Shown piece after piece: positions 56,599 through 64,000 of a stretch of DNA of 64,000 nt; position 1 is the stretch's first letter, and each line of letters starts with the position of its first letter. The translations under genes were made by a program, and so were the position numbers. The stretch is taken from contig NZ_CP017603.1 of the NCBI RefSeq assembly GCF_001854185.1, forward strand, positions 2,294,001-2,358,000, read 5' to 3'. Below the pieces are notes generated by a model. It was given only the letters and a program-made list of their open reading frames with translations. It was not told where the DNA came from and ran no database searches. Origin of the DNA: Clostridium formicaceticum. Lineage in GTDB: Bacteria > Bacillota > Clostridia > Peptostreptococcales > Natronincolaceae.

Positions 56599-58110
56599 AT
56601 GAAAGAAAATCTAGCAAAGTACAGTAAACTGTTGTTGGTAATTCTTTTTATCAATAATCTGATGATGGGGTGCAGCACAACAACATCTGGAATGAAAAGT
56701 GATGGATATATACCTTCTTTTAAGATTATAGGAGATGTTGAAGAGGTTTTGACCGTTAGAAGCATGGAGGATTTCTCTTTGGAAGAAGTAGAGATTGACG
56801 GGGAGAAAAAACAGGTTTTGAAACTAGAAGAATTGTTATATAAAGCAAAGCCCGTTACAGAAAGTATAGAAATTTTGTTAGTAGGTCAGGATGGTTTAAT
56901 GGCCAAAATTGATGGAGAGAGAATTGAAACTTGTTACATCAATCTATCGGCAGAAAATGCCTGGGAATTTATTAATCCTAGCCATCCTATTAGCAGCAAT
57001 ATAAAAAAAGTAAAGGAAGTTGTAGTAATAGCCAAAGAAGAGGATTGGGATTATGGTTTTAATCTTATCACTAGCGAAGAAAATATCATGAACATTACTG
57101 CAGGACAAATGTATACCATGCCTAGAACTGTTTTTCCTTATTTTCAGGGAACCTCTTCTATAGATACAGAAGGACATACCTATGAGACCACGATTTACAC
57201 AGAAGAAAAAATAATAAAGCTGAAGGATCTAATAGACCTAACAGAAAATGATAGGTTGTTGGCTATGGGGGATCTAGGACAATATAAATTTGTAGATGGA
57301 GATAGCTATCTTAAAATGGTAGACAATAGAATTGATTTGTTAGAAAAAGAAGGTAAAGACAAAATAACTGATGCTAGAGGAGTCATCATCAATCCTCCTC
57401 AGATCAGCATTATGGATACTTATTATGATGCCAGTCATTTTCTGGCACAGGATGAAAAGGTACTTATTTTATTTCTAGATGGTTTTGGTTATCATCAATA
57501 TTTGCATGCTATAGAGAAGGGTTATGCTCCTTTTTTAAAGGAATTAGCATTAGCAGAGAAGGCGACAAGTGTCTATCAGTCTGTAACCAACGCTGGGTTT
57601 GCCGCCATGATAACAGGAAAATCTCCCTATGAAAATGGTGTTTATTCAAGAAGTCAAAGAGACTTAAAAGTTCCCAGTATATTTGCAGTAGCCAAAGACT
57701 TAAATAAAAAGAGCGTGTTGATTGAGGGAGATATCAAAATTCTTAATACTGAAATCGAACCCTTATTAAATAGAGATGAAAATAATAATGGCATTACCTG
57801 TGATGAAGTCTTTGAAACTGCATTAGAGCATATTGATACAGATTATGATCTTATGTTTATCCATTTTCACGGCATTGATGATATGGGACATAGTTACGGT
57901 GATTTTCATGAAACTACCATGAAAATGATCAAAGAGACGGATAATTATGCAAGAGAATTAGTAGAGAACTGGGAAGGAAAGGTAATTATTACCTCAGACC
58001 ATGGAATGCATAGTACACCTGAAGCACTTCGTGGGGGAAATCATGGTTCCTTTCGTTATCAAGATATGATTGTACCTTATATTGTTACAGAGGGGAGAGG
58101 GAGAAATTGA
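56599..58110 (+). CDS. Lipoprotein phosphodiesterase (alkaline-phosphatase superfamily) with N-terminal sulfite-oxidase-like region
   Basis: 503 residues. Lipobox MMGC with Cys25, so extracellular and membrane-anchored. Residues ~40-165 look like one more of the folds seen in the first lipoprotein (KIIGDVEEVLTVRSMEDF, then a GLMAKI strand). Residues ~285-500 form a type I phosphodiesterase/nucleotide pyrophosphatase domain with its two-metal site: Asp294 (FLDGFG), a nucleophile-position Thr330 (VTNAG before MITGKSP), Asp427 and His431 (DDMGH), Asp467-His468 (SDHGM) and His482 (GNHGS). This superfamily cleaves phosphodiester or pyrophosphate bonds of nucleotides and similar compounds. Set in an importer operon, it could cut the nucleotide or phosphate from a dinucleotide cofactor before uptake; that is an inference. 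AAAGGAGGG lies before ATG. Confidence 0.82.
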   Translation: MKENLAKYSKLLLVILFINNLMMGCSTTTSGMKSDGYIPSFKIIGDVEEVLTVRSMEDFSLEEVEIDGEKKQVLKLEELLYKAKPVTESIEILLVGQDGLMAKIDGERIETCYINLSAENAWEFINPSHPISSNIKKVKEVVVIAKEEDWDYGFNLITSEENIMNITAGQMYTMPRTVFPYFQGTSSIDTEGHTYETTIYTEEKIIKLKDLIDLTENDRLLAMGDLGQYKFVDGDSYLKMVDNRIDLLEKEGKDKITDARGVIINPPQISIMDTYYDASHFLAQDEKVLILFLDGFGYHQYLHAIEKGYAPFLKELALAEKATSVYQSVTNAGFAAMITGKSPYENGVYSRSQRDLKVPSIFAVAKDLNKKSVLIEGDIKILNTEIEPLLNRDENNNGITCDEVFETALEHIDTDYDLMFIHFHGIDDMGHSYGDFHETTMKMIKETDNYARELVENWEGKVIITSDHGMHSTPEALRGGNHGSFRYQDMIVPYIVTEGRGRN

Positions 58111-58619
58111 AAAAGTTCATTCCTATTGCTATCGCTGTATTAATCATAATTGTAGGGATTAGTGCTTATCTCAACAGAGGATATGTAAAAGATAAACAAA
58201 CTATGGTGGAAAATGCTTCTATAGTATTGAAGGAAGATGATGAAGAAATAGATGTAGTGGACTTAGCATGGATAGAAGATCTACAGCCTATAGAATTTAA
58301 AGCAAATCTAAAAAGTAGTGGTAAAGATCCAGTCGAACATAGCTATAAGGGAGTAGCCTTAAGAAAAGTTTTGGAATCAAAAAACTTATCGCTAGAAGAT
58401 AAACAGCAGATAAATATTCGTTCTATAGACGGTTATACAGTGGCATTAGGAGTACAAGAGGTATTGGAGGAAGATAATGTTTATATTGCCTATGAAAGAA
58501 ATGGAGAACCTTTAGGAAGAAAAGAAGAGGGAGGCAGTGGACCCTATCAAATCATTCTCCGAAAAGATCCCTTTAGTCAGCGTTGGGCGAAATTTGTAGT
58601 CGAGGTTGAGCTGCAATGA
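58107..58619 (+). CDS. Membrane-anchored single sulfite-oxidase-like fold protein
   Basis: 170 residues with a TTG start overlapping the previous TGA and a GGGGAGAGGGAG site upstream. One N-terminal hydrophobic segment (IPIAIAVLIIIVGISAYL) with no lipobox Cys suggests an exported, membrane-tethered domain. Residues ~50-170 repeat the fold of the first lipoprotein: FKANLKSSG at the position of the metal-binding strand with no Cys, YKGVALRKVL, DGYTVALGVQEVL, YIAYERNGEPLG, then a C-terminal WAKFVVEVEL. It is probably another cofactor-binding partner of the transporter. Its 3' end overlaps the first ATPase gene (ATGA), which indicates tight co-expression. Confidence 0.75.
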   Translation: MKKFIPIAIAVLIIIVGISAYLNRGYVKDKQTMVENASIVLKEDDEEIDVVDLAWIEDLQPIEFKANLKSSGKDPVEHSYKGVALRKVLESKNLSLEDKQQINIRSIDGYTVALGVQEVLEEDNVYIAYERNGEPLGRKEEGGSGPYQIILRKDPFSQRWAKFVVEVELQ

Positions 58620-59302
58620 TGTATCCTATAGAAGTAAAGGATCTCTATTATCAGTATGCTGGTAAAGAAGAAAATATATTGAGGGGCATAAATCTACAGA
58701 TCAAAAAAGGAGAAGTAGTGGGGATCGTAGGACTAAGTGGCAATGGAAAAAGCACCCTTTGCTACTGCATGTGTGGTATTATCCCTCATGTTTTTAAAGG
58801 TAAGTTAAAGGGAGAGGTATTGCTGTTTGGTAAGCCTGTAAAAGATATGGATTTAGCTTCTGTAGCCACAAAGGTGGGCATCGTCTTTCAAGACCCTGAT
58901 ACGCAACTTTTTTCTCCTACCATTGAAGATGAAGTTGCTTTTGGTCCGGAAAACCTCTGTTTGAATAGAGAGGAAATAGGGGAACGAATCTCAGAAGCTA
59001 TAGATGTAGTAGGTATGGAAAAGTATAGATATAGCAATCCCCACTGTCTATCGGGAGGACAAAAACAATTAATTGCCTTAGCCAGTATATTGAGTTTAAA
59101 ACCAGAGATGCTTATCTTTGATGAAGTAATGGCTCAAATTGACACAGAGGGGAGAAAACTCATTAAAGAGAAGATTGTGGCATTAAAAAATGCAGGAAAA
59201 ACGATTCTCATGATAGAACATGATTTTTCTAATTTAGATATAGCTGATAGGACTTTGGTGCTAAAAAGCGGCAAGCTAGAAGTGTTTAAAGGTAAATTGT
59301 AG
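58616..59302 (+). CDS. ecfA1: ECF transporter ATPase, first subunit
   Basis: 228 residues, a complete ABC ATPase: Walker A GLSGNGKST, Q-loop VFQDPDTQLF, signature LSGGQKQ, Walker B MLIFDEV, switch His in IEHD. The QDPDTQLF/FGPENL pattern is typical of ECF (cobalt/biotin-type) ATPases. The D-loop reads MAQID rather than the usual TAGLD. It pairs with the next gene to power the S component through EcfT. Numbering of the two ATPases as A1 and A2 is by order only. Confidence 0.9.
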   Translation: MMYPIEVKDLYYQYAGKEENILRGINLQIKKGEVVGIVGLSGNGKSTLCYCMCGIIPHVFKGKLKGEVLLFGKPVKDMDLASVATKVGIVFQDPDTQLFSPTIEDEVAFGPENLCLNREEIGERISEAIDVVGMEKYRYSNPHCLSGGQKQLIALASILSLKPEMLIFDEVMAQIDTEGRKLIKEKIVALKNAGKTILMIEHDFSNLDIADRTLVLKSGKLEVFKGKL

Positions 59303-59319
59303 AGAAAGGAAGGTTATCA

Positions 59320-59997
59320 TTGAGCTATTTAACTTTAGAGAATATAAATTTTGCTTACGGAAAAAATGATTTCATTATAAAAAATATTTCTCTACAATTA
59401 TGGCAAGAAGATTTTACTGCTGTTGTAGGACCGAATGGTAGTGGTAAGACGACATTAGGAAAACTGATGGCAGGGCTTTTAAAACCTCAAAGCGGTACTG
59501 TGGCGATTGATGGTACAGATAGTAGTAGTATGTCTTTAGGTGCTATTGGAAAGAAAGTAGGTTATCTATTTCAAAACCCCGAAAAACAGATTTTTGCTCC
59601 AACAGTCTATGAGGAATTAACTTTTCCCTTGGAGATCAAAGGGATAGAAAAAAAAGTCATAGAAAAAAAGGCAAAAGAAGCTATGGAGATTTTTCAAATA
59701 AGCCATCTATCAAAAGCCTTTCCCTTTACGCTAAGTCAAGGAGAAAAGCAAAGATTGGCTTTAGCCGCCATCTTCCTTCATGAACCAGGGTTTTTCATAT
59801 TGGATGAACCTACTACGGGATTAGATAGAGAACGAAAGAAGGTTCTTTCAAGCATATTAAAAAGCTTACAAAAAGAAGGTGTAGGTATGGCGGTGATTAG
59901 CCATGATGAAGCCTTTGTAGAAGAGCATGCTACCCGTGTTATAAAAATGATAGGGGGTGAAATCATTGGAGATGCCAGAAAAAGCGCTAGATCCTAG
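59320..59997 (+). CDS. ecfA2: ECF transporter ATPase, second subunit
   Basis: 225 residues from a TTG start; GAAAGGAAGG lies six bases upstream and no ATG fits better. Walker A GPNGSGKTT, Q-loop FQNPEKQIF, signature LSQGEKQ, Walker B FFILDEPTTGLD and His in ISHDEAF are all intact. The 3' end overlaps the EcfT gene, so the two should be translationally coupled. Confidence 0.9.
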   Translation: MSYLTLENINFAYGKNDFIIKNISLQLWQEDFTAVVGPNGSGKTTLGKLMAGLLKPQSGTVAIDGTDSSSMSLGAIGKKVGYLFQNPEKQIFAPTVYEELTFPLEIKGIEKKVIEKKAKEAMEIFQISHLSKAFPFTLSQGEKQRLALAAIFLHEPGFFILDEPTTGLDRERKKVLSSILKSLQKEGVGMAVISHDEAFVEEHATRVIKMIGGEIIGDARKSARS

Positions 59998-60706
59998 GGC
60001 TAAGCTTATGATTGTACTTAGCCTTTCCTCTCTAGCTGTACTGATAAGGAATATTTATATACTCGTAGGTATCCTACTGGTTTCTGTTTTGCTATCTATT
60101 GTTTTCCATAGTCCTATCTTATCAATATTTAAAAAGTTCAAAAGAGTTTTGTGGATTTTTGTCTTTTTGATTTTTATACAAAGCCTTTTCCACTCTCATG
60201 GTACCAGTATCATGAATGTGGGCAGTATCACACTTATTACTACAGAGGGGATGCTTAAAGGGATTCAACTGGTTTTGAGAATGTTGATTATCATTTCATC
60301 TGCTACAATTATGGCCACCAATAGCTCTAGAGAGGTGATTCAAGGCTTGGTGCAGTGGAAGATTCCCTATGAAATTGCTTTTATGGTGTCTATAGCTATA
60401 AGGTTTTTGCCTACCTTTACAGAGGAAATAAAGGATGTGGTGACAGCTATTCAGTTAAGAGGTATAGAATTAGATAAAATTCCGTTGAAAAAGCGAATAA
60501 AAATATATTCTTATGTGTTAATGCCTATTGTAGCTAACTCCTTGATTAAGGCTAGAAAATTATCAACAGCCATGGAAATGAAAGGTTTCGGGATTTATAG
60601 TAAGAGAACAAGTTATCATCTATTAAAAATGCAGTGGACGGATTATGCTGTTATGTTTGTTACCATAACAACTTTTACACTAATCATAGGACTAAATTAT
60701 TTTTAG
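59966..60706 (+). CDS. ecfT: ECF transporter transmembrane coupling subunit EcfT
   Basis: About 246 residues with five or so hydrophobic helices. The N-terminal LDPRAKLM motif and the two Gly-containing coupling motifs that contact the ATPases (AIQLRGIEL and AMEMKGFGIY) identify EcfT. The start is uncertain: AGGGGGTGA is best placed for TTG 59966; ATG 59972 and GTG 59957 are alternatives. It overlaps ecfA2. With the S component and both ATPases in one operon, this is a dedicated (group I style) ECF importer rather than one sharing a common energising module. Confidence 0.88.
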   Translation: MEMPEKALDPRAKLMIVLSLSSLAVLIRNIYILVGILLVSVLLSIVFHSPILSIFKKFKRVLWIFVFLIFIQSLFHSHGTSIMNVGSITLITTEGMLKGIQLVLRMLIIISSATIMATNSSREVIQGLVQWKIPYEIAFMVSIAIRFLPTFTEEIKDVVTAIQLRGIELDKIPLKKRIKIYSYVLMPIVANSLIKARKLSTAMEMKGFGIYSKRTSYHLLKMQWTDYAVMFVTITTFTLIIGLNYF

Positions 60707-60718
60707 GGGGGGATGAGG

Positions 60719-61468
60719 ATGAAGATTTTTTCTGTTAGAGGGATTACACAGTCTGGGAAGACAACCACCATTGAAAACATCATTAAGGAACTTAAAAAAA
60801 GAAGATATTCTGTCGGAAGCGTAAAAGATATTCACTTCGAAAAATTTGCTATAGATCAAGAAGGTAGCAATACCCATCGTCATCGTATGTCAGGGTCAGA
60901 ATTAGTAACTGCTAGAGGTCATTATGAAACTGACATATTATTTACCAAAAGACAACCCATTGAAGAAATTTTAAGGTTTTATCATCACGACTTTGTTGTA
61001 TTAGAGGGGGTGGAGGATACCAATGCACCGAAAATCATTACCGCCCATGATACAAAAGAGATCGAAGAAAGATTAGATGGCACTGTGTTTGCGATATCTG
61101 GCAGAATATCTAATGTGTTAAAAGAATATAAGGGTATTCCTGTAATCAATGCAATGCAGGATATAGAAAAGCTAGTGGATTTGATTGAAAAGAAGGTCTA
61201 TGAAAAGCTTCCTGAATTTCCAGCAGAATGTTGCTGTGCTTGCGGTTATAGTTGTAGAGAATTAGGTATCAAGATCTTAAAAGGTGAAGCTAAGAGGGAG
61301 GATTGTATTCTTAGTGAGGGAAATATTAAACTCTCCATCAACCATCAGGAGATTTCAATGGTACCTTTCGTTCAAAAAATTCTTTACAATGCTATCATAG
61401 GGGTTGTATCAGAGCTAGAGGGTTATCATAAGGGGGCAAATATACAGATAAAGGTTGGAGAAAGATGA
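60719..61468 (+). CDS. mobB: MobB-like molybdopterin-guanine dinucleotide biosynthesis GTPase with C-terminal Cys cluster
   Basis: 249 residues. The P-loop (GITQSGKTT, residues 8-16) is followed by the MobB pattern VGSVKDIHFEKFAIDQEGSN, an HRHRMSGSE segment and VVLEGVED. MobB binds GTP and helps attach nucleotide to molybdopterin in the cytoplasm. An unusual extension carries Cys171, 172, 173, 175 and 179, then Cys196 (CCCACGYSC, REDC), which looks like an iron-sulfur or metal site. ATG 60719 is best placed for the AGGGGGGG site; ATG 60713 lies against it. It follows ecfT directly and overlaps the next gene, linking the importer to molybdenum or tungsten cofactor handling. Confidence 0.85.
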   Translation: MKIFSVRGITQSGKTTTIENIIKELKKRRYSVGSVKDIHFEKFAIDQEGSNTHRHRMSGSELVTARGHYETDILFTKRQPIEEILRFYHHDFVVLEGVEDTNAPKIITAHDTKEIEERLDGTVFAISGRISNVLKEYKGIPVINAMQDIEKLVDLIEKKVYEKLPEFPAECCCACGYSCRELGIKILKGEAKREDCILSEGNIKLSINHQEISMVPFVQKILYNAIIGVVSELEGYHKGANIQIKVGER

Positions 61469-62193
61469 TCTTATGGGATAATAACCGCCAGGATATCTGT
61501 GATATTGCTAAAATAGAAAACAGCCAGTCAGTAGAAAGGTTTTGTAGTAAAAAAAATGAAGTTTATAAAGTCCCATATTTTCATGAAAAGATGCAGCAGC
61601 TAAAATTTGTAGTAATAAAAAAATATATTCAGCCGAAGGAAAAAATGAAGAAGGAAATTGATTTCCTTCTTTGCTTGAAGCAAGAAGGCCTTGCAGTACC
61701 TAAAGTTTATCAACAAGGAAATAACTATGTTATTATGGAATATATTGAGGGAAAAACTTTCCTGGAGACGATAGAGGAAAGGGAAAGAGAGAATACTTTG
61801 GAGAAGAGTAAACCTTGCCGATCAAACCTTAGTCTTATAGAGAATTTGATAGAATGGATGGAAAAATTCTATAAGGTTAGGAAGCGCATCAATAAACCTA
61901 ACATCACTTTAGGAGATGTCAATCTAAGGAATTTTATTGTAGGAGAAGGTGAAAAAATATATGGTATTGACTTCGAAGACTGTAGAAAGGGAAAAATTCA
62001 AACGGATGGAGCAAAATTATGTGCTTATACACTAACCTATAGCCCTTCTTTTACGCCTTGGAAAATGCGATTTGTAGAAGAACTGATTGATTTATTTACG
62101 AGAAGATTTTCTATTAGTCGAGAAATATTCATAAAAGAAGTGGAAAAAGAAATCAATTCTATTAAGCTCAAAAGAGGAAGAGCTATAAAATGA
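61465..62193 (+). CDS. Kinase-fold protein (APH/choline-kinase-like small-molecule kinase)
   Basis: 242 residues, starting on an ATGA overlap with mobB. It has the kinase-fold landmarks: an ATP-binding Lys in FVVIKKY, a Glu helix (KKEIDFLLCLKQEG), the hinge VIMEYIEGKTF, a catalytic loop GDVNLRN (Asp151, Asn156) and a metal Asp in IDFED (Asp169). The usual His before the catalytic Asp is Gly. Size and hinge suit phosphorylation of a small molecule rather than a protein. I do not recognise a named family. As the last gene of the cofactor operon it could re-phosphorylate the imported compound. Its 3' end overlaps the convergent tupC gene by 11 bases. Confidence 0.7.
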   Translation: MILWDNNRQDICDIAKIENSQSVERFCSKKNEVYKVPYFHEKMQQLKFVVIKKYIQPKEKMKKEIDFLLCLKQEGLAVPKVYQQGNNYVIMEYIEGKTFLETIEERERENTLEKSKPCRSNLSLIENLIEWMEKFYKVRKRINKPNITLGDVNLRNFIVGEGEKIYGIDFEDCRKGKIQTDGAKLCAYTLTYSPSFTPWKMRFVEELIDLFTRRFSISREIFIKEVEKEINSIKLKRGRAIK

Positions 62194-62893
62194 TTTCTCC
62201 TTCCACGAACTGTCGTGTAAGTTTATTTTTAGAAGAAAGAATAACATCTTCAGTTTTTCCATATTCAAGGATTGTGCCTCTATGCATAAAAGCTACGTCA
62301 TGACAAAGCCTTTTGGCTTGTTGTAGGTTGTGGGTAACAATAACAATAGTCGCTTTTGTTTTTTCATAAAAGTTTTTAATGGTTTTTTCTAGTGCTAGCG
62401 TGGAAGCAGGGTCAATATTAGCGGTTGGTTCATCTAAAATCAATAGAGAAGGCTGAAAGATGATGGCACGGGCTAGTGCCACTTTTTGTGCCTCTCCACC
62501 GGAGAGGGTCCAAGCATTTTGTTCTTTTATATGTTGTATATCCATTTCGTCCATTAAATCATTTATCTGCTGGTGAATTTTATTTTTATTTACTTTTCTA
62601 ATTTTTAAAGGGTAGGCAATATTGTTGAAGACGGAGGTCCTCAATAAATAAGGCTTTTGAAAAACCATGGTCATTTTTTTGTAGATACTTGTATTTATAG
62701 AAATTCCATCATACTTAAGTACACCAGAGGTTGGTGCATCAAGTCCTGCTAAAATTTTTACCAAAGTACTTTTACCAGCACCATTAGGGCCGATAATGCC
62801 TAAAAAAGCACCGCTTTCTATATGAAGTGCATCTATATCTAAAACCTTTTTTTCTTTATAGGACTTTGTCAAATCCTTGATTGTAAGATTCAT
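62183..62893 (-). CDS. tupC: Tungstate/molybdate-type ABC transporter ATPase
   Basis: 236 residues. Walker A GPNGAGKST, Q-loop VFQKPYLLRTSV, signature LSGGEAQKVALARA, Walker B LLILDEPTANID and switch His in VTHN are complete. Assignment to the Tup rather than Mod or Wtp type rests on the adjacent tupB and tupA. It is the last gene of the minus-strand tup operon and runs into the end of the kinase-like gene without a visible terminator. Confidence 0.85.
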   Translation of the reverse strand: MNLTIKDLTKSYKEKKVLDIDALHIESGAFLGIIGPNGAGKSTLVKILAGLDAPTSGVLKYDGISINTSIYKKMTMVFQKPYLLRTSVFNNIAYPLKIRKVNKNKIHQQINDLMDEMDIQHIKEQNAWTLSGGEAQKVALARAIIFQPSLLILDEPTANIDPASTLALEKTIKNFYEKTKATIVIVTHNLQQAKRLCHDVAFMHRGTILEYGKTEDVILSSKNKLTRQFVEGEIIL

Positions 62894-62900
62894 TTTTATT

Positions 62901-63590
62901 TTATTCTCCCTGTTGAAAGTGATATAACGTAGAATTAATAATAAAAGATAAAAATAGTAGGACTAAACCAATGGCAATCGCTGTAGCGTAGTCCCCTTGG
63001 TTTCTTAGCATAGCAATGGTAGTCGTCATCACTCGTGTATGCCCCTTGATGTTTCCTCCCACAACCATAACAGCTCCTACTTCTGAAATCGCTCTACCAT
63101 ATCCTGAAACGATTCCAGTAAAAATATTAATCCTTAACTCTTTGATTAAAAGAATCAAAGTGGTTCTTCTATTAGCTCCTAAGGTTTTGGCTAACTTTTT
63201 TATTTCTTCGCCTTTTTCCTTTGTGCCATTATATACGATGCCAGTAATAATAGGAGCCACTAAGAAAATCTGAGCCACAATCATAGCGGTAGGGGTAAAG
63301 ACAATCCCTAAATACCCTAAAGGACCTCGCCTTGATATAAATAAAAAAACCACTAAACCAACGATGACAGGAGGCAAGCTCATCATCGTATAGATAAAAC
63401 GAACCACTAATCTTTTAAAAGGAAAGTCCTTGGCACCAATGACGATGCCAAAGGGTACAGCTATGATGGTAGAGACAAAAGTGGAGGCGAAAGAGACATA
63501 GATTGATAATAGAATGATTTCGTATATTTCGTTATCCAGTGAAAGCAATAGTTCTACAGCTTTTCTAAAACCCTCGATGATTTCTCCCAC
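62901..63590 (-). CDS. tupB: Tungstate ABC transporter permease
   Basis: 229 residues from a GTG start with AAGGGGG about ten bases upstream. Several membrane helices surround a cytoplasmic coupling loop, AKTLGANRRTTLILLIKELR. The conserved TupB stretch AISEVGAVMVVGGN, then HTRVMTTTIAMLRNQGDY, is present in full. It imports tungstate (or molybdate) with TupC and TupA. It ends 8 bases before tupC. Confidence 0.9.
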   Translation of the reverse strand: MGEIIEGFRKAVELLLSLDNEIYEIILLSIYVSFASTFVSTIIAVPFGIVIGAKDFPFKRLVVRFIYTMMSLPPVIVGLVVFLFISRRGPLGYLGIVFTPTAMIVAQIFLVAPIITGIVYNGTKEKGEEIKKLAKTLGANRRTTLILLIKELRINIFTGIVSGYGRAISEVGAVMVVGGNIKGHTRVMTTTIAMLRNQGDYATAIAIGLVLLFLSFIINSTLYHFQQGE

Positions 63591-63607
63591 CTTGTTTTCC
63601 CCCTTAA

Positions 63608-64000
63608 TTACTTAGCATTTGGTATAAACAATGATTGACCAAACTCAGCTTTGCCAAATTCTCCGATGAGTTGTTGGCCTTTATCAGATAACATCCAGTT
63701 AATAAAGATTTCTGCTGCTTCAAAATTAATTTTATCATTTTTTTCTGGATTTACAGCAATAATGCCATATTGATTAAAGAGCTTTGTATCTCCTTCAGTT
63801 ACAACCTGTAATTCTAAGTCATTTTTCATAGATAAATAAGTTGCTCTATCAGTAAGGGTATAGCCCAACATTTCATCTGTCATTTGAATAACAGCTCCCA
63901 TACCTTGTCCAGCTTCTACATACCAGTTACCAGAAGGCTCAAGACCTAATTCCTTCCAAAGTTCTAATTCCATCTTATGAGTACCAGAATCATCGCCTCT
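63608..64000 (-). CDS. tupA: Tungstate-binding protein, C-terminal part (gene runs off the right edge)
   Basis: 131 codons are visible and the frame is open to base 64000. It begins inside RGDDSGTHKMELELW, the TupA signature (RGDDSGTH) that coordinates the oxyanion. The rest, GMGAVIQMTDEMLGYTLTDRATYLS and a C-terminal INWMLSDKGQQLIGEFG, is the second lobe of a periplasmic-binding-protein fold. The start, signal peptide and promoter lie outside. TupA binds tungstate very tightly outside the membrane and feeds TupB. Confidence 0.9.
   Translation of the reverse strand, partial: RGDDSGTHKMELELWKELGLEPSGNWYVEAGQGMGAVIQMTDEMLGYTLTDRATYLSMKNDLELQVVTEGDTKLFNQYGIIAVNPEKNDKINFEAAEIFINWMLSDKGQQLIGEFGKAEFGQSLFIPNAK

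Noticed and set aside
58616-60706. Cobalt/nickel (Cbi/Nik) importer
   Set aside because: The S component lacks the His-rich N-terminus of CbiM/NikM and no small CbiN-like subunit is present; neighbours point to molybdopterin metabolism.

Overview
The window is A+T-rich and almost entirely coding. It looks like the chromosome of an anaerobic, low-GC, Gram-positive bacterium of the Clostridia. The reasons are an AT-less (trans-AT) modular polyketide synthase, a LoaP-type NusG paralogue, an S-layer-homology surface protein, lipoproteins with Gram-positive lipoboxes, strong GGAGG-type ribosome binding sites, and a tungstate/molybdenum-cofactor locus of the kind seen in Alkaliphilus/Natronincola-like anaerobes. 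The genus is inference.

Positions 1-49215 hold five consecutive plus-strand PKS genes, the first cut by the left edge. Reading domains in order: [KS-KR-ACP-KS0] | [DH-ACP, three KS-DH-KR-ACP modules, KS0] | [EI-like DH*-ACP-KS-DH-KR] | [ACP-KS-DH-KR-ACP-KS-DH-KR-ACP-KS-DH-KR] | [ACP-KS-DH-KR-ACP-KS-ACP-thioester reductase]. No acyltransferase, enoylreductase or methyltransferase domain is visible, so malonyl units must be loaded by a discrete AT encoded elsewhere. Eight KS-DH-KR modules, a split dehydrating bimodule and a split double-bond-shift module, ended by a reductase, predict a long polyene released as an aldehyde (or alcohol after further reduction). Every gene boundary falls inside a module. 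The DNA is full of near-identical internal copies: a 4.5-kb module, a 2.6-kb ACP-KS-DH block and about six homogenised DH-KR didomains.

Positions 49216-51282 are the tail of the cluster: a possible KR relic, an Sfp-type phosphopantetheinyl transferase that would activate the carrier proteins, structured RNA-like hairpins, and a LoaP-like antiterminator that probably lets RNA polymerase traverse the giant operon. Positions 51327-54225 hold unrelated genes: a YcdB-like SLH surface protein, then a YbjQ-family and a PspC-domain protein on the minus strand. A pair of hairpins at 54314-54415 resembles an IS200/IS605-derived palindromic element.

Positions 54488-62193 form a second coherent system: a promoter, a Moco-type (molybdenum/tungsten cofactor) riboswitch with a terminator, then an operon coding for a lipoprotein made of sulfite-oxidase-like folds, an ECF transporter S component, a lipoprotein with an alkaline-phosphatase-superfamily phosphodiesterase domain, a membrane-anchored sulfite-oxidase-like fold, two ECF ATPases, EcfT, a MobB-like GTPase with a Cys cluster, and a kinase-fold protein. 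Converging on it from the right edge is a tungstate ABC transporter (tupC, tupB, and the 3' part of tupA). Taken together I infer a salvage route for molybdopterin-type cofactor: capture and trimming outside the cell, ECF import, then re-phosphorylation and nucleotide attachment inside. I know of no characterised ECF transporter for this cofactor, so this is the best candidate for an undescribed system here; the polyene synthase is the second.
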